From positions 1 through 35,728 of the forward strand of contig JAILHK010000022.1 in NCBI GenBank assembly GCA_024695815.1: a stretch of DNA of 35,728 bases, written 5' to 3'. Of this stretch, positions 7,873-15,811 are shown piece after piece. The notes beneath the pieces were generated by a model. It worked only from the letters and a program-made list of their open reading frames with translations, searched no databases and had not been told where the DNA came from. The DNA comes from Prevotella sp. GTDB lineage: Bacteria; Bacteroidota; Bacteroidia; Bacteroidales; Bacteroidaceae. Made by a program: the position numbers and the translations under genes. How positions within the stretch are numbered: the stretch's first letter is position 1; each line of letters begins with the position of its first letter.

Positions 7873-8855
7873 ACACACAGTCTATGCTTCTCTTGATATT
7901 GCTCGAACCAGACACCTACAGCCTGATAGGGTGGGTAGTGTTGCTGATGCTGAGTGTCTTCGTTGGTGTGATGCTCTATCTGAAACCGCGTCGCTGGATG
8001 TGCTGGAGCGTCGGTACGCTGATGTTGGTGCTATGGGCAGCGTTTATCTATGGCTTTTATGTAGGAAACAAAGACCTTCGTGTTGTAGAGGTGGAATTTG
8101 AAAGTGCCGACCTGCCACCAGCCTTTGATGGCTATCGCATTGTGCATTTTAGCGATATCCACCTGGAGGCCTTCGAAGGTCAGCGACGTGACTTGTTAGA
8201 ACGCGTGGTGGACAGCATCAAGGCGCAGCATGCTGATATGATTGTGTTTACGGGTGACCTGCAAAACAGACATCCTGACGAGGTGAAGTCGTTCATAGAT
8301 CTGCTTGGCAGTGTGAAAGCACCCGATGGCGTCTATTCAGTGTTAGGAAATCATGACTATCCCGATTATCTGGGAACAAACGATCCGTTTGAGATATCAG
8401 GACTGACAGGTCGCTCTGTAGAAAACCATCAGTTGCTGGGCTGGCGTCTGCTCTGTAATAGTCATCATGTAATTCATCGCGGCAACGACAGTATTGTCAT
8501 TGCGGGTATGGATAATGATGGCGAAGGTCGATTCCCGCAAAAGGGCGATATCCCTCAGACATTGAATCATATCCGACGAAATCAGTTTGTCGTCATGTTA
8601 GAACATGACCCTACTTCTTGGCGCAGGAAGATATTGCCTCATTGTCATGCACAACTGACCCTCAGCGGGCACACCCATGGTGGGCAGCTCAACTTGCTGG
8701 GATGGTCGCCGGTTTCGCTTCGCTATCAAGAATATGGTGGTCTGTACTATATGGGCAATCGTGCCCTTTGCGTGTCTCAAGGAGTCGGTGGTGCCATTCC
8801 TTTTCGTCTAGGTGTGCCACCAGAGATTGTTGTCATCACTCTTAAAAAGAAATAA
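7869..8855 (+). CDS. Membrane-anchored metallophosphoesterase
   Basis: 328 residues. Two N-terminal membrane helices (about 17-38 and 44-65) are followed by a calcineurin-like phosphoesterase domain. All metal-binding motifs are present: SDIH (95-98), GD (129-130), GNHD (160-163), EHDP around H246 and GHTHGGQ (267-273). It resembles YkuE/YaeI-type enzymes, some of which act on phospholipid headgroup or UDP-linked lipid intermediates. The exact substrate is not visible. It is followed at once by an acyltransferase gene, which fits a lipid-related role, though this is inference. Confidence 0.87.
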   Translation: MNTQSMLLLILLEPDTYSLIGWVVLLMLSVFVGVMLYLKPRRWMCWSVGTLMLVLWAAFIYGFYVGNKDLRVVEVEFESADLPPAFDGYRIVHFSDIHLEAFEGQRRDLLERVVDSIKAQHADMIVFTGDLQNRHPDEVKSFIDLLGSVKAPDGVYSVLGNHDYPDYLGTNDPFEISGLTGRSVENHQLLGWRLLCNSHHVIHRGNDSIVIAGMDNDGEGRFPQKGDIPQTLNHIRRNQFVVMLEHDPTSWRRKILPHCHAQLTLSGHTHGGQLNLLGWSPVSLRYQEYGGLYYMGNRALCVSQGVGGAIPFRLGVPPEIVVITLKKK

Positions 8856-8862
8856 TACCATT

Positions 8863-9621
8863 ATGAAATACTTATATCGCATCTATCAACTATTTATCGC
8901 ACTGCCTATCGTTCTGATGGCTACGGTGCTAGTGGTCTTTTTCATCTCTGTTGGCTGTGCCTTCGGCAACGGACATTTCTGGGGTTATTACCCTGCTCAT
9001 ATATGGGCCCGCGTGATTCTTTGGGCGTTGCTGATACCTGTCAAGGTGGAGGGACGTGCACAATTGGAGAAAGACCAGTCGTATGTGTTTGTGGCTAATC
9101 ATCAAGGTGCTTTTGACATCTTCTTGATTTATGGCTATCTGAATCGTAACTTTAAATGGATGATGAAGTATCAGCTTCGCAATATCCCCTTTGTTGGTTA
9201 TGCCTGCGAGAAGTCTCACCAGATATTTGTGGATAAACGTGGTCCAAAGAAGATTAAGGCTACCTATGATAAAGCACGTGCAACGCTTCAAGGTGGTACC
9301 AGTGTCACTGTGTTTCCAGAAGGCTCACGTTCGTTCACCGGACATATGGGCGTGTTCAAGCGCGGTGCCTTTGCACTGGCCGACGAACTGCAGTTGCCCG
9401 TGGTGCCAATCACCATCAATGGTTCCTTTAACGTGATGCCCCGCATGCGAGACATGAAGTTTGTACTTTGGCATCCGCTGACCCTCACCATCCATCAGCC
9501 TATTTATCCGGTAGGACAGGGCGCCGACAATATTGAGGCAACAAAGAACCAGGCGTACGACAGTGTGATGTCGGCACTAGTACCAGAATATCAAGGTTTT
9601 GTTGAAAACCCCGATCAATAG
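8863..9621 (+). CDS. plsC: 1-acyl-glycerol-3-phosphate acyltransferase family protein
   Basis: 252 residues. An N-terminal membrane helix (about 10-34) is followed by the acyltransferase motifs NHQGAFD (H80 and D85, the HX4D catalytic pair) and FPEGSRS (151-157). It would acylate lysophosphatidic acid, or a related lyso-lipid, at the inner membrane. The ATG at 8863 is preferred over 8812, which lies inside the phosphoesterase gene and adds no conserved sequence; the gap to that gene is 7 bases. It is last in the pyrC operon. Its 3' side faces the repeat array at 9635-9838. The symbol plsC is given by family; other lyso-lipid acyltransferases look alike. Confidence 0.85.
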   Translation: MKYLYRIYQLFIALPIVLMATVLVVFFISVGCAFGNGHFWGYYPAHIWARVILWALLIPVKVEGRAQLEKDQSYVFVANHQGAFDIFLIYGYLNRNFKWMMKYQLRNIPFVGYACEKSHQIFVDKRGPKKIKATYDKARATLQGGTSVTVFPEGSRSFTGHMGVFKRGAFALADELQLPVVPITINGSFNVMPRMRDMKFVLWHPLTLTIHQPIYPVGQGADNIEATKNQAYDSVMSALVPEYQGFVENPDQ

Positions 9622-9634
9622 ACATACTAACAAG

Positions 9635-9838
9635 GGTTTAAAGACATAATAACCTGGGGGTAAAGACACAATAACAAAAAGTAAAAAGACATAATAACAA
9701 ACGAACAAACAATTATTTCCCGTGATGCGATAATTGGGATTTAAAAAGTTTGTTCGTTTGTTATTATGTCTTTAAAACTAGGTTGTTATGTCTTTGTAAC
9801 CTTGTTGTTATGTCTTTAATTAACCTGTTATTTTGTCT
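9635..9838. repeat. Inverted array of TAAAGACATAATAAC units between convergent genes
   Basis: Three units of TAAAGACATAATAAC (about 9639-9653, 9661-9675 and 9684-9698) face four reverse-complement units (starting near 9759, 9783, 9805 and 9825). The centre is a perfect 26-bp stem, 9685-9710 with 9748-9773. The 37-base loop holds a further AATTAT/ATAATT hairpin (9711-9716 with 9730-9735). The last unit overlaps the stop codon of the glycosyltransferase gene. The array may end transcription from both sides. Confidence 0.85.
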
Positions 9839-10583
9839 CTGGCAATGAGGGGTATTTTCGTCTCCAACCGTCCAGACGCAGGCGCATCACACCGAAGAAT
9901 GCTTCGCCGAAGATGCCGCCAGACATCTTGCTGGTACCCTCTTTACGATTGACAAAGATGACGGGCACCTCTTTAATCTTGAAACCAATCTTATAGGCCG
10001 TGAACTTCATCTCGATTTGGAAACCATAACCCTTGAAACGAATCTTGTCGAGTTCGATGGTCTCCAACACACGACGTCTGTAGCACTTGAATCCGGCAGT
10101 GGTGTCGTGGATGGGGAAGCCTGTCATCAGTTTCACGTATTTCGAGGCAAAATAGCTCATCAGCACACGGCTCATAGGCCAGTTTACCACATTGACGCCA
10201 CTGACGTAGCGTGAACCGATGGCCACATCGTAGCCTTCATCGTGGCAGGCACTGTACAGACGGGGAAGGTCGTTCGGATCGTGACTGAAGTCGGCATCCA
10301 TCTCAAACACATAGTCGTAGTCGTGCTGAAGAGCCCATTTGAAACCAGCAATATAGGCTGTGCCAAGACCTAGCTTGCCTTTGCGCTCAACTAAGAACAA
10401 ACGGTCGCTGAACTCGTTGGTCATCAGGTCCTTAACGATCTGGGCGGTACCATCTGGCGAGCCATCGTCGATGATTAGGATGTGGAAACACTTCTCCAAT
10501 CCGAAAACGGCACGGATGATTTTTTCGATGTTCTCTTTCTCGTTGTAGGTGGGAATAATGACGATACAGTCGCTCTTGTTCAT
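9828..10583 (-). CDS. Family 2 glycosyltransferase, polyprenol-phosphate mannose synthase-like
   Basis: 251 residues starting MNKSDCIVIIPTYNEKENIEK. The GT-A fold motifs are present: IPTYNE, IDDGSPDGT (nucleotide-binding Asp) and MDADFSHDP (the DxD metal site), followed by GSRYVSG and the acceptor-side motif TAGFKCYRR. It lacks C-terminal membrane helices, as in DPM1-type synthases that transfer a sugar from GDP or UDP to a polyprenyl phosphate. That lipid-linked sugar then serves glycosylation or glycan modification. The ATG at 10583 fits the family start; the upstream ATG at 10616 would include the promoter. It is divergent from mfd. The sugar specificity cannot be read from the sequence. 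Confidence 0.88.
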   Translation of the reverse strand: MNKSDCIVIIPTYNEKENIEKIIRAVFGLEKCFHILIIDDGSPDGTAQIVKDLMTNEFSDRLFLVERKGKLGLGTAYIAGFKWALQHDYDYVFEMDADFSHDPNDLPRLYSACHDEGYDVAIGSRYVSGVNVVNWPMSRVLMSYFASKYVKLMTGFPIHDTTAGFKCYRRRVLETIELDKIRFKGYGFQIEMKFTAYKIGFKIKEVPVIFVNRKEGTSKMSGGIFGEAFFGVMRLRLDGWRRKYPSLPETK

Positions 10584-10605
10584 AGTTTTATATGGTTTGA
10601 TAGTG

Positions 10606-10613
10606 CAAAGGTA
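10606..10613 (-). promoter_or_regulatory. TAnnTTTG promoter box of the glycosyltransferase gene
   Basis: TACCTTTG on the minus strand, 22 bases before the start at 10583. Confidence 0.65.
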
Positions 10614-10658
10614 CAAATTATTTGTGAATACGTCGTCATGTATTATGATTTTTTTTGT

Positions 10659-10666
10659 TACCTTTG
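10659..10666 (+). promoter_or_regulatory. TAnnTTTG promoter box of mfd
   Basis: TACCTTTG followed by GCACC, 15 bases before the ATG at 10682, so the leader is very short. It is back to back with the glycosyltransferase promoter. Confidence 0.65.
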
Positions 10667-10681
10667 CACCAGGTATTTATA

Positions 10682-13600
10682 ATGAACATTCAGGAACTAC
10701 AGACTTTGTATGCCATGAAGCCGCAGGTGGCGGCATTGGCAAAGCTGATGGAGAAATCTTCGGAGAAGATGATTTCTCTGGATGGCTTGTTGGCCTCGTC
10801 GGCTCCGATGCTATTCAGCGCATTGGCACTGAAGACATCACAGAAAATTGTTTTTATACTCAACGATGCCGATGAGGCTGGTTATTTCTACCATGACCTC
10901 TGTCAGGTAATGGGCGAGGGGAGCGTGCTCTTCTTCCCGTCCAGTTATCGTCGTGCCATCAAGTACGGACAGAAAGACCCCGCCAGCGAGATACTCCGTA
11001 CGGAAGTATTGACGCGCCTGACGGAACAAGGTGAATCGGGGGCGATTGGCGGTAATGCCTCTCAAGCATCTCCTCTTACCTCTTACTTATATGTGGTAAC
11101 CTATCCGGAGGCCCTTGCCGAGATGGTGGTGACGCGCAAACAGTTGGATGCACGTAGGCTGACACTGCAACAAGGGCAGAGTGTCCGTGTGGATGATGTC
11201 TGTGTCACACTTCGTGACTTCGGCTTCCGCGAGGTGGACTATGTCTATGAGCCTGGTCAATTTGCCTTGCGTGGCTCTATTCTTGATGTTTATTCCTACA
11301 GTCATGAGTTCCCCTTCCGCCTTGACTTCTTTGGCGATGAGATAGACTCTATCCGCACGTTCCAGGTCGAAGACCAGCTGTCGAAAGAGCGCTGCGAGCT
11401 TGTGGATGTGGTTCCAGAGCTAACATCCGTAGAGGAGAAAGAGTCGATATTGAAGTTCCTTCCCAAAAACACGCTGCTGGCGATGAAGGATTTCCAGTTC
11501 GTGCGCGAGTGTATTGAGCGAGCCTACCAAGAGGGATTCTCTGCTCAGGCCCTTCAGGAACGTATGGAGGGTGCAACGGAACTAGAGCAACGACAGATAG
11601 AGAAGGAAATGCAGCGCGACAGTCAGATCATTACTGGTAGTCAGTTTGCACGCGATGCTGAACCCTTTCGAAAGTTGCTGCTGGCTCGGGCACATGCTAC
11701 TGAGGGCGCATGCGTGTCTTTTAGCATTAAGCCGCAACCGCTGTTTCATAAGAACTTCGAACTGTTGACGCAGACCTTAGAGGACTTCCTCTTGCAAGGC
11801 TTCAAACTCTATATCCTGGCAGACAGCGAGAAACAGCAGGAACGACTGAAGGATATCTTTGCCGAGATGAAGCAAGGTATCACTTTTGTGCCGGTGGATA
11901 AGACTCTTCATGAGGGATTCGTCGATGTGGATGCACGCCTGTGCCTGTTCACCGATCACCAGATCTTCGATCGCTTCCATAAGTACAACTTGAAGAGCGA
12001 CAAGGCCCGTGGTGGCAAGGTGGCGCTGACGCTGAAGGAGATACAGCAATTTGAGGTGGGCGACTACGTGGTGCACGTGGACCACGGCATAGGTAAGTTC
12101 GGCGGACTGGTCAGGATGCCTCTGCAGGATGGTGGTTTCCAGGAGATGATTAAGATCGTTTACCAGCGTGGCGATGCTATCTATGTGAGCATCCACTCAC
12201 TCTATAAGGTGTCGAAGTATAAGTCGCAGGACGATGGCCAACAGCCGCGCATGTCGACGCTAGGCACTGGACAGTGGGAACGACTCAAGGAGCGCACCAA
12301 GAAACATATCAAGGATATTGCTCGTGACCTGATCAAACTCTATGCGGCACGTAAACGCCAGAAGGGTTTTGCGTTCAGTCACGACACCTATCTGCAACAC
12401 GAGCTGGAGGCTTCGTTCCTTTATGAAGATACACCCGACCAGCTGAAAGCAACACAGGAGGTGAAGGCTGATATGGAATTACCCAAACCGATGGACCGAC
12501 TGGTGTGTGGCGATGTGGGCTTTGGCAAGACCGAGGTGGCCGTACGTGCTGCCTTTAAGGCTGCCGTCGATGGCAAACAGGTGGCGGTGATGGTGCCCAC
12601 CACGGTGCTGGCCTATCAGCACTATCGCACGTTCCTCGGACGACTGAAGGATATGCCTGTGCGGGTGGATTATCTGACACGTGCTCGTTCTACAAAACAT
12701 ACCACGGCGCTATTGAAGGATCTGGCTGAGGGTAAGGTGGATATCTTGATTGGTACGCAGAAGCTGATCAGTAAGAGCGTGAAGTTTAAAGATCTGGGAT
12801 TGCTGATTATTGACGAGGAACAGAAGTTTGGCGTCTCTACAAAAGAGAAGTTACGCCAGATGAAAACCAATGTGGACACGCTCACCATGAGTGCCACACC
12901 CATCCCGCGTACACTGCAGTTCTCGTTGGTAGGCGCGCGAGACCTGAGTGTCATACAGACTCCTCCTCCCAACCGTTATCCAATTCAGACAGAGATACAT
13001 ACGTTCTCGGCAGAGATCATCACGGATGCTATCAACTTCGAGATGAGCAGAAACGGACAGGTTTACATCGTGAACAACCGCATTAGTGACCTGACGCATA
13101 TTGCCGAGATGATACATAAGTACATCCCAGACTGTCGCATCGCCATCGGTCACGGACAGATGAAACCTGATGAACTAGAGAAGATTATCCTTGACTTCTC
13201 AAACTACGACTATGATGTGCTGCTCTCTACCACAATCGTGGAGAACGGTATCGATATTCCTAATGCCAATACGATTATTATTAATAGTGCTCAGTATTTC
13301 GGACTCTCTGACCTTCACCAGATGCGTGGACGTGTGGGACGTGGCAACCGCAAGGGCTTCTGCTATTTGTTGGCACCGCCTTTGGCGGCACTTCCTGTGG
13401 ATAGTCGTCGCCGTCTGGAGGCTCTAGAGAACTTCTCTGACTTGGGTAGTGGCATCAACATTGCGATGCAGGACCTCGATATTCGTGGCGCCGGCAACTT
13501 GTTGGGCGCAGAACAAAGTGGTTTTATCTCGGACTTGGGTTACGAGACGTACCAGAAGATTCTGAACGAGGCCATGGCAGAACTGAGAAACGAAGAACCT

Positions 13601-14188
13601 GAGATGGAAGAGAACACGGAAAGACGTGACAACTCGAAGGATAATACTCGGGGCTTTGCCTCGCAGGGAAATACAGACGGTTCGTCGCAGTTCTCAGCAC
13701 TCAATGCACAGGTGGACTTTGTTGCTGACTGTAACCTTGAGTCTGACTTGGAAGTGTACTTCCCCGACCAGTATGTACCTAGTGATTCTGAACGTATGTT
13801 GCTCTATCGCGAACTGGACAACACCCGCAACGATCAGGAGGTGGAGGCCTATCGACTGCGTCTGGTGGACCGTTTCGGCCCGTTGCCACCACAGGCCGAG
13901 GAGCTGTTGCAGGTGGTAGGCTTACGCCGAAGTGGTAAGCGACTGGGATGCGAGAAAATCATGCTGAAGCAGGGACGTATGTTCCTCTACTTCGTCAGCA
14001 ATTCGCGAAGCCCGTTCTATCAGAGTGCGGCCTTCAGCCAGATTCTAGATTATATCGGAAGAAACGTGCGCCGTTGCAATCTTCGCGAGCAGAATGGCAA
14101 ACGCTCTATGGTTGTAACGGATGTGCCCACCGTTGGCGAGGCTGTCAAGGTACTGAACGATATCATTGGAAAAGGGGCACTATCGTGA
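10682..14188 (+). CDS. mfd: Transcription-repair coupling factor
   Basis: 1168 residues, normal for Mfd. It removes RNA polymerase stalled at DNA lesions and recruits UvrA for excision repair. Order of parts: UvrB-like damage-recognition module (about 1-340); RNA-polymerase-interacting, CarD-like domain at about 455-560 with GDYVVHVDHGIGKFGG; superfamily 2 translocase with Walker A GDVGFGKT (610-617), DEEQ box (711-714) and SATPIPRT; then the C-terminal UvrA-masking domain. Two poorly conserved insertions are seen, one near residues 115-130 and one of about 40 residues near 980-1020, rich in N, S, D and R. The ATG at 10682 is preferred over 10655, which lies upstream of the promoter box. Confidence 0.96.
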   Translation: MNIQELQTLYAMKPQVAALAKLMEKSSEKMISLDGLLASSAPMLFSALALKTSQKIVFILNDADEAGYFYHDLCQVMGEGSVLFFPSSYRRAIKYGQKDPASEILRTEVLTRLTEQGESGAIGGNASQASPLTSYLYVVTYPEALAEMVVTRKQLDARRLTLQQGQSVRVDDVCVTLRDFGFREVDYVYEPGQFALRGSILDVYSYSHEFPFRLDFFGDEIDSIRTFQVEDQLSKERCELVDVVPELTSVEEKESILKFLPKNTLLAMKDFQFVRECIERAYQEGFSAQALQERMEGATELEQRQIEKEMQRDSQIITGSQFARDAEPFRKLLLARAHATEGACVSFSIKPQPLFHKNFELLTQTLEDFLLQGFKLYILADSEKQQERLKDIFAEMKQGITFVPVDKTLHEGFVDVDARLCLFTDHQIFDRFHKYNLKSDKARGGKVALTLKEIQQFEVGDYVVHVDHGIGKFGGLVRMPLQDGGFQEMIKIVYQRGDAIYVSIHSLYKVSKYKSQDDGQQPRMSTLGTGQWERLKERTKKHIKDIARDLIKLYAARKRQKGFAFSHDTYLQHELEASFLYEDTPDQLKATQEVKADMELPKPMDRLVCGDVGFGKTEVAVRAAFKAAVDGKQVAVMVPTTVLAYQHYRTFLGRLKDMPVRVDYLTRARSTKHTTALLKDLAEGKVDILIGTQKLISKSVKFKDLGLLIIDEEQKFGVSTKEKLRQMKTNVDTLTMSATPIPRTLQFSLVGARDLSVIQTPPPNRYPIQTEIHTFSAEIITDAINFEMSRNGQVYIVNNRISDLTHIAEMIHKYIPDCRIAIGHGQMKPDELEKIILDFSNYDYDVLLSTTIVENGIDIPNANTIIINSAQYFGLSDLHQMRGRVGRGNRKGFCYLLAPPLAALPVDSRRRLEALENFSDLGSGINIAMQDLDIRGAGNLLGAEQSGFISDLGYETYQKILNEAMAELRNEEPEMEENTERRDNSKDNTRGFASQGNTDGSSQFSALNAQVDFVADCNLESDLEVYFPDQYVPSDSERMLLYRELDNTRNDQEVEAYRLRLVDRFGPLPPQAEELLQVVGLRRSGKRLGCEKIMLKQGRMFLYFVSNSRSPFYQSAAFSQILDYIGRNVRRCNLREQNGKRSMVVTDVPTVGEAVKVLNDIIGKGALS

Positions 14189-14190
14189 TG

Positions 14191-14229
14191 GAATAGTGCC
14201 GCTATTTACCCCGTAAGGGGGCACTATTC
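14191..14229 (+). terminator. Hairpin after mfd
   Basis: GAATAGTGCC (14191-14200) pairs with GGCACTATTC (14220-14229). An inner CCCC/GGGG pair with a GTAA loop sits at 14209-14220 and shares its last G with the outer stem, so the two compete in part. There is no T-run after it, so termination is plausible but not certain. Confidence 0.5.
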
Positions 14230-14250
14230 TATGACTATTATGGCACTTCT

Positions 14251-14356
14251 CCGTAACCAAACCAATGATTTGCCGTAATGTAAGTATGGGTTTCCCGTAA
14301 CTAAACTAATGCTTTCCCGTAATGTAAGTAAGGGTTTCCCGTAACCAAAGTTCCCC
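14251..14356 (+). repeat. 44-bp tandem repeat, about 2.4 copies
   Basis: Unit 1 is at 14251-14294, unit 2 at 14295-14338 and a partial third starts at 14339. Each begins CCGTAACYAAACYAATG and contains CCGTAATGTAAGTA. The two full units differ at only a few positions. The repeat lies between the mfd hairpin and the hsp20 promoter and has no coding frame. Confidence 0.8.
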
Positions 14357-14387
14357 CTTCAGGAAAGAATGTTTTATGAAATAATGA

Positions 14388-14423
14388 CCGACAATATGTC
14401 TTGCGTTTGTGACAAATTGTCGG
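14388..14423. promoter_or_regulatory. Inverted repeat upstream of the hsp20 promoter
   Basis: CCGACAAT (14388-14395) and ATTGTCGG (14416-14423) form an 8-bp perfect inverted repeat separated by 20 bases, ending just before the promoter box at 14425. It looks like a regulator binding site but does not match a known heat-shock operator that I can name. Confidence 0.4.
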
Positions 14424-14424
14424 T

Positions 14425-14432
14425 TATTTTTG
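14425..14432 (+). promoter_or_regulatory. TAnnTTTG promoter box of hsp20
   Basis: TATTTTTG, about 104 bases before the hsp20 start. It leaves an untranslated leader that ends in a strong AGGAGG ribosome-binding site. Confidence 0.5.
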
Positions 14433-14535
14433 TATTGGCATTTATATTGCATCTTGATAAGTGAGCAACGATGATAAGTCGATGACTCAGACAACAAGTT
14501 AAACCAAAATAAAACATAATTAGGAGGACAATATT

Positions 14536-14964
14536 ATGACACCAATGATGAGACGTAACGCAGCTTGGCTGCCCAGTGTATTCAACGATTTCTTTGATAC
14601 TGAGTTTATGCCACGTGCTAACTGCACGGCACCGGCTATCAATGTGAAGGAGAGCGACAAGGCTTACACCGTTGAACTGGCTGCTCCAGGTATGCAAAAA
14701 GACGATTTCAACGTACATATCAATGATGAGGGCAACCTGATTATCAAGATGGAAAAGAAACAGGAACAGAAGGAGGAAGACAAGAACACCCGCTATCTGC
14801 GTCGCGAGTTCTCGTATTCAAAGTTCGAACAGACACTGCTATTGCCCGACGATGTGGAGCGCGACCAGATCAAAGCTCACGTAGAAAACGGTGTGCTGAC
14901 GGTAGAACTGCCTAAGCATGCTGAGGAGAAAGTTAAGGTGAGTCGCCAGATTGAGATTGGATAA
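14536..14964 (+). CDS. Hsp20/alpha-crystallin small heat-shock protein
   Basis: 142 residues. The alpha-crystallin domain (about 32-130) carries the expected features: INVKESDKAYTVELAAPGMQKDDFNV, YLRREFSYSKFEQTLLLPDDV and the A-x-x-x-N-G-V-L motif AHVENGVLTVELPK. Such proteins form oligomers that hold unfolding proteins during stress. A good ribosome-binding site (TTAGGAGGACAAT) precedes the ATG. It is a single-gene unit: own promoter, long leader with an inverted repeat upstream, and own terminator. Induction by heat or oxidative stress is expected from the family and not shown here. Confidence 0.94.
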   Translation: MTPMMRRNAAWLPSVFNDFFDTEFMPRANCTAPAINVKESDKAYTVELAAPGMQKDDFNVHINDEGNLIIKMEKKQEQKEEDKNTRYLRREFSYSKFEQTLLLPDDVERDQIKAHVENGVLTVELPKHAEEKVKVSRQIEIG

Positions 14965-14989
14965 AACGGCATAAAAAGATTGACTTATG

Positions 14990-15034
14990 GAGGAAATGGC
15001 ATTCCGATGAGGGGTGCTGTTTCCTCTTTTTTTT
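14990..15034 (+). terminator. Intrinsic terminator of hsp20
   Basis: GAGGAAA (14990-14996) pairs with TTTCCTC (15020-15026), extended by GGCA/TGCT pairing inside, and is followed by eight T residues. Confidence 0.85.
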
Positions 15035-15065
15035 GATGTGTGTCGTTTTTGATGTATATTTTTCG

Positions 15066-15073
15066 TACCTTTG
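15066..15073 (+). promoter_or_regulatory. TAnnTTTG promoter box of the outer-membrane protein gene
   Basis: TACCTTTG, 25 bases before the ATG at 15099. Confidence 0.65.
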
Positions 15074-15098
15074 CACCTGGATAATAAAGAAGAAATCT

Positions 15099-15803
15099 AT
15101 GATTAATAAAGTATTGCGCAGCTGGATGACAGCTATGGCTTGTGTCGTTGTTATGGGTGTTCTGGCACAAGATGAGATAAACACCGTTGCAAAAGCAGAC
15201 ATTCTGAGCCAGTATATGTGGCGTGGACAGGAAATGGGAGCCACCAGTTTTCAACCTGCATTGGGCATCGAGTGGAAAGGGTTCAGTCTGGTGGGAGGTG
15301 CCAATATCGGTATCTCGGACAAAACCGACCCTAAGGAACTGGACATCACGGCACAATATAGCCTGGGACACTTCAGATTTGGATTGGTGGATTATTGGAG
15401 CGACTCGCCCAACACGCGCTACCTTTATTATAATGCCCACACCACTAGTCATGTGTTTGAGGGCTTCGTGGGCTATGACTTCGGATTGTTTGACGCTTCG
15501 TGGCAAACCAACTTTGCCGGACAGGACTATCAGGAGTCTGACGGCAAGCGGGCTTTTTCTTCGTATGTAGAGCTGACCGCTCCCTTTAAGTTGGCTACCT
15601 GCAAGTGGGAGGCCCAACTGGCATTCGTTCCCTGGAAATCGGACTATTACCACACAACGGGCTTCGCCGTGACGAATGTCAACCTGAAGGCAATTAAAGA
15701 AATAAGACTGACAGAACATTTTGTCCTGCCAGTCTTTGCACAAGTGGTGGCCAATCCTTGTTCACAGAAGACTTATATCGTCTTCGGACTGACCATCGAA
15801 TAA
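15099..15803 (+). CDS. Predicted outer-membrane beta-barrel protein
   Basis: 234 residues from the ATG at 15099, with a cleavable signal (hydrophobic segment ending VLAQ). The mature part alternates hydrophobic and polar residues, with Gly and aromatic residues at regular spacing (SQYMWRGQEMG, FSLVGGANIG, FRFGLVDYW, FEGFVGYDFG), and ends in a strand VFGLTIE. This fits a small 8-12 strand barrel, similar in style to the TorF-type putative porins. The ATG at 15033 is rejected because it lies upstream of the promoter and adds non-signal sequence. It is convergent with trpB with only 8 bases between them. No ligand can be named. Confidence 0.7.
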   Translation: MINKVLRSWMTAMACVVVMGVLAQDEINTVAKADILSQYMWRGQEMGATSFQPALGIEWKGFSLVGGANIGISDKTDPKELDITAQYSLGHFRFGLVDYWSDSPNTRYLYYNAHTTSHVFEGFVGYDFGLFDASWQTNFAGQDYQESDGKRAFSSYVELTAPFKLATCKWEAQLAFVPWKSDYYHTTGFAVTNVNLKAIKEIRLTEHFVLPVFAQVVANPCSQKTYIVFGLTIE

Positions 15804-15811
15804 TTCTTTCG

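Noticed and set aside
9635..9838. CRISPR-like regular repeats
   Set aside because: Units occur in both orientations, the spaces are short and AT-rich and of uneven length, and there is no cas gene in the window.
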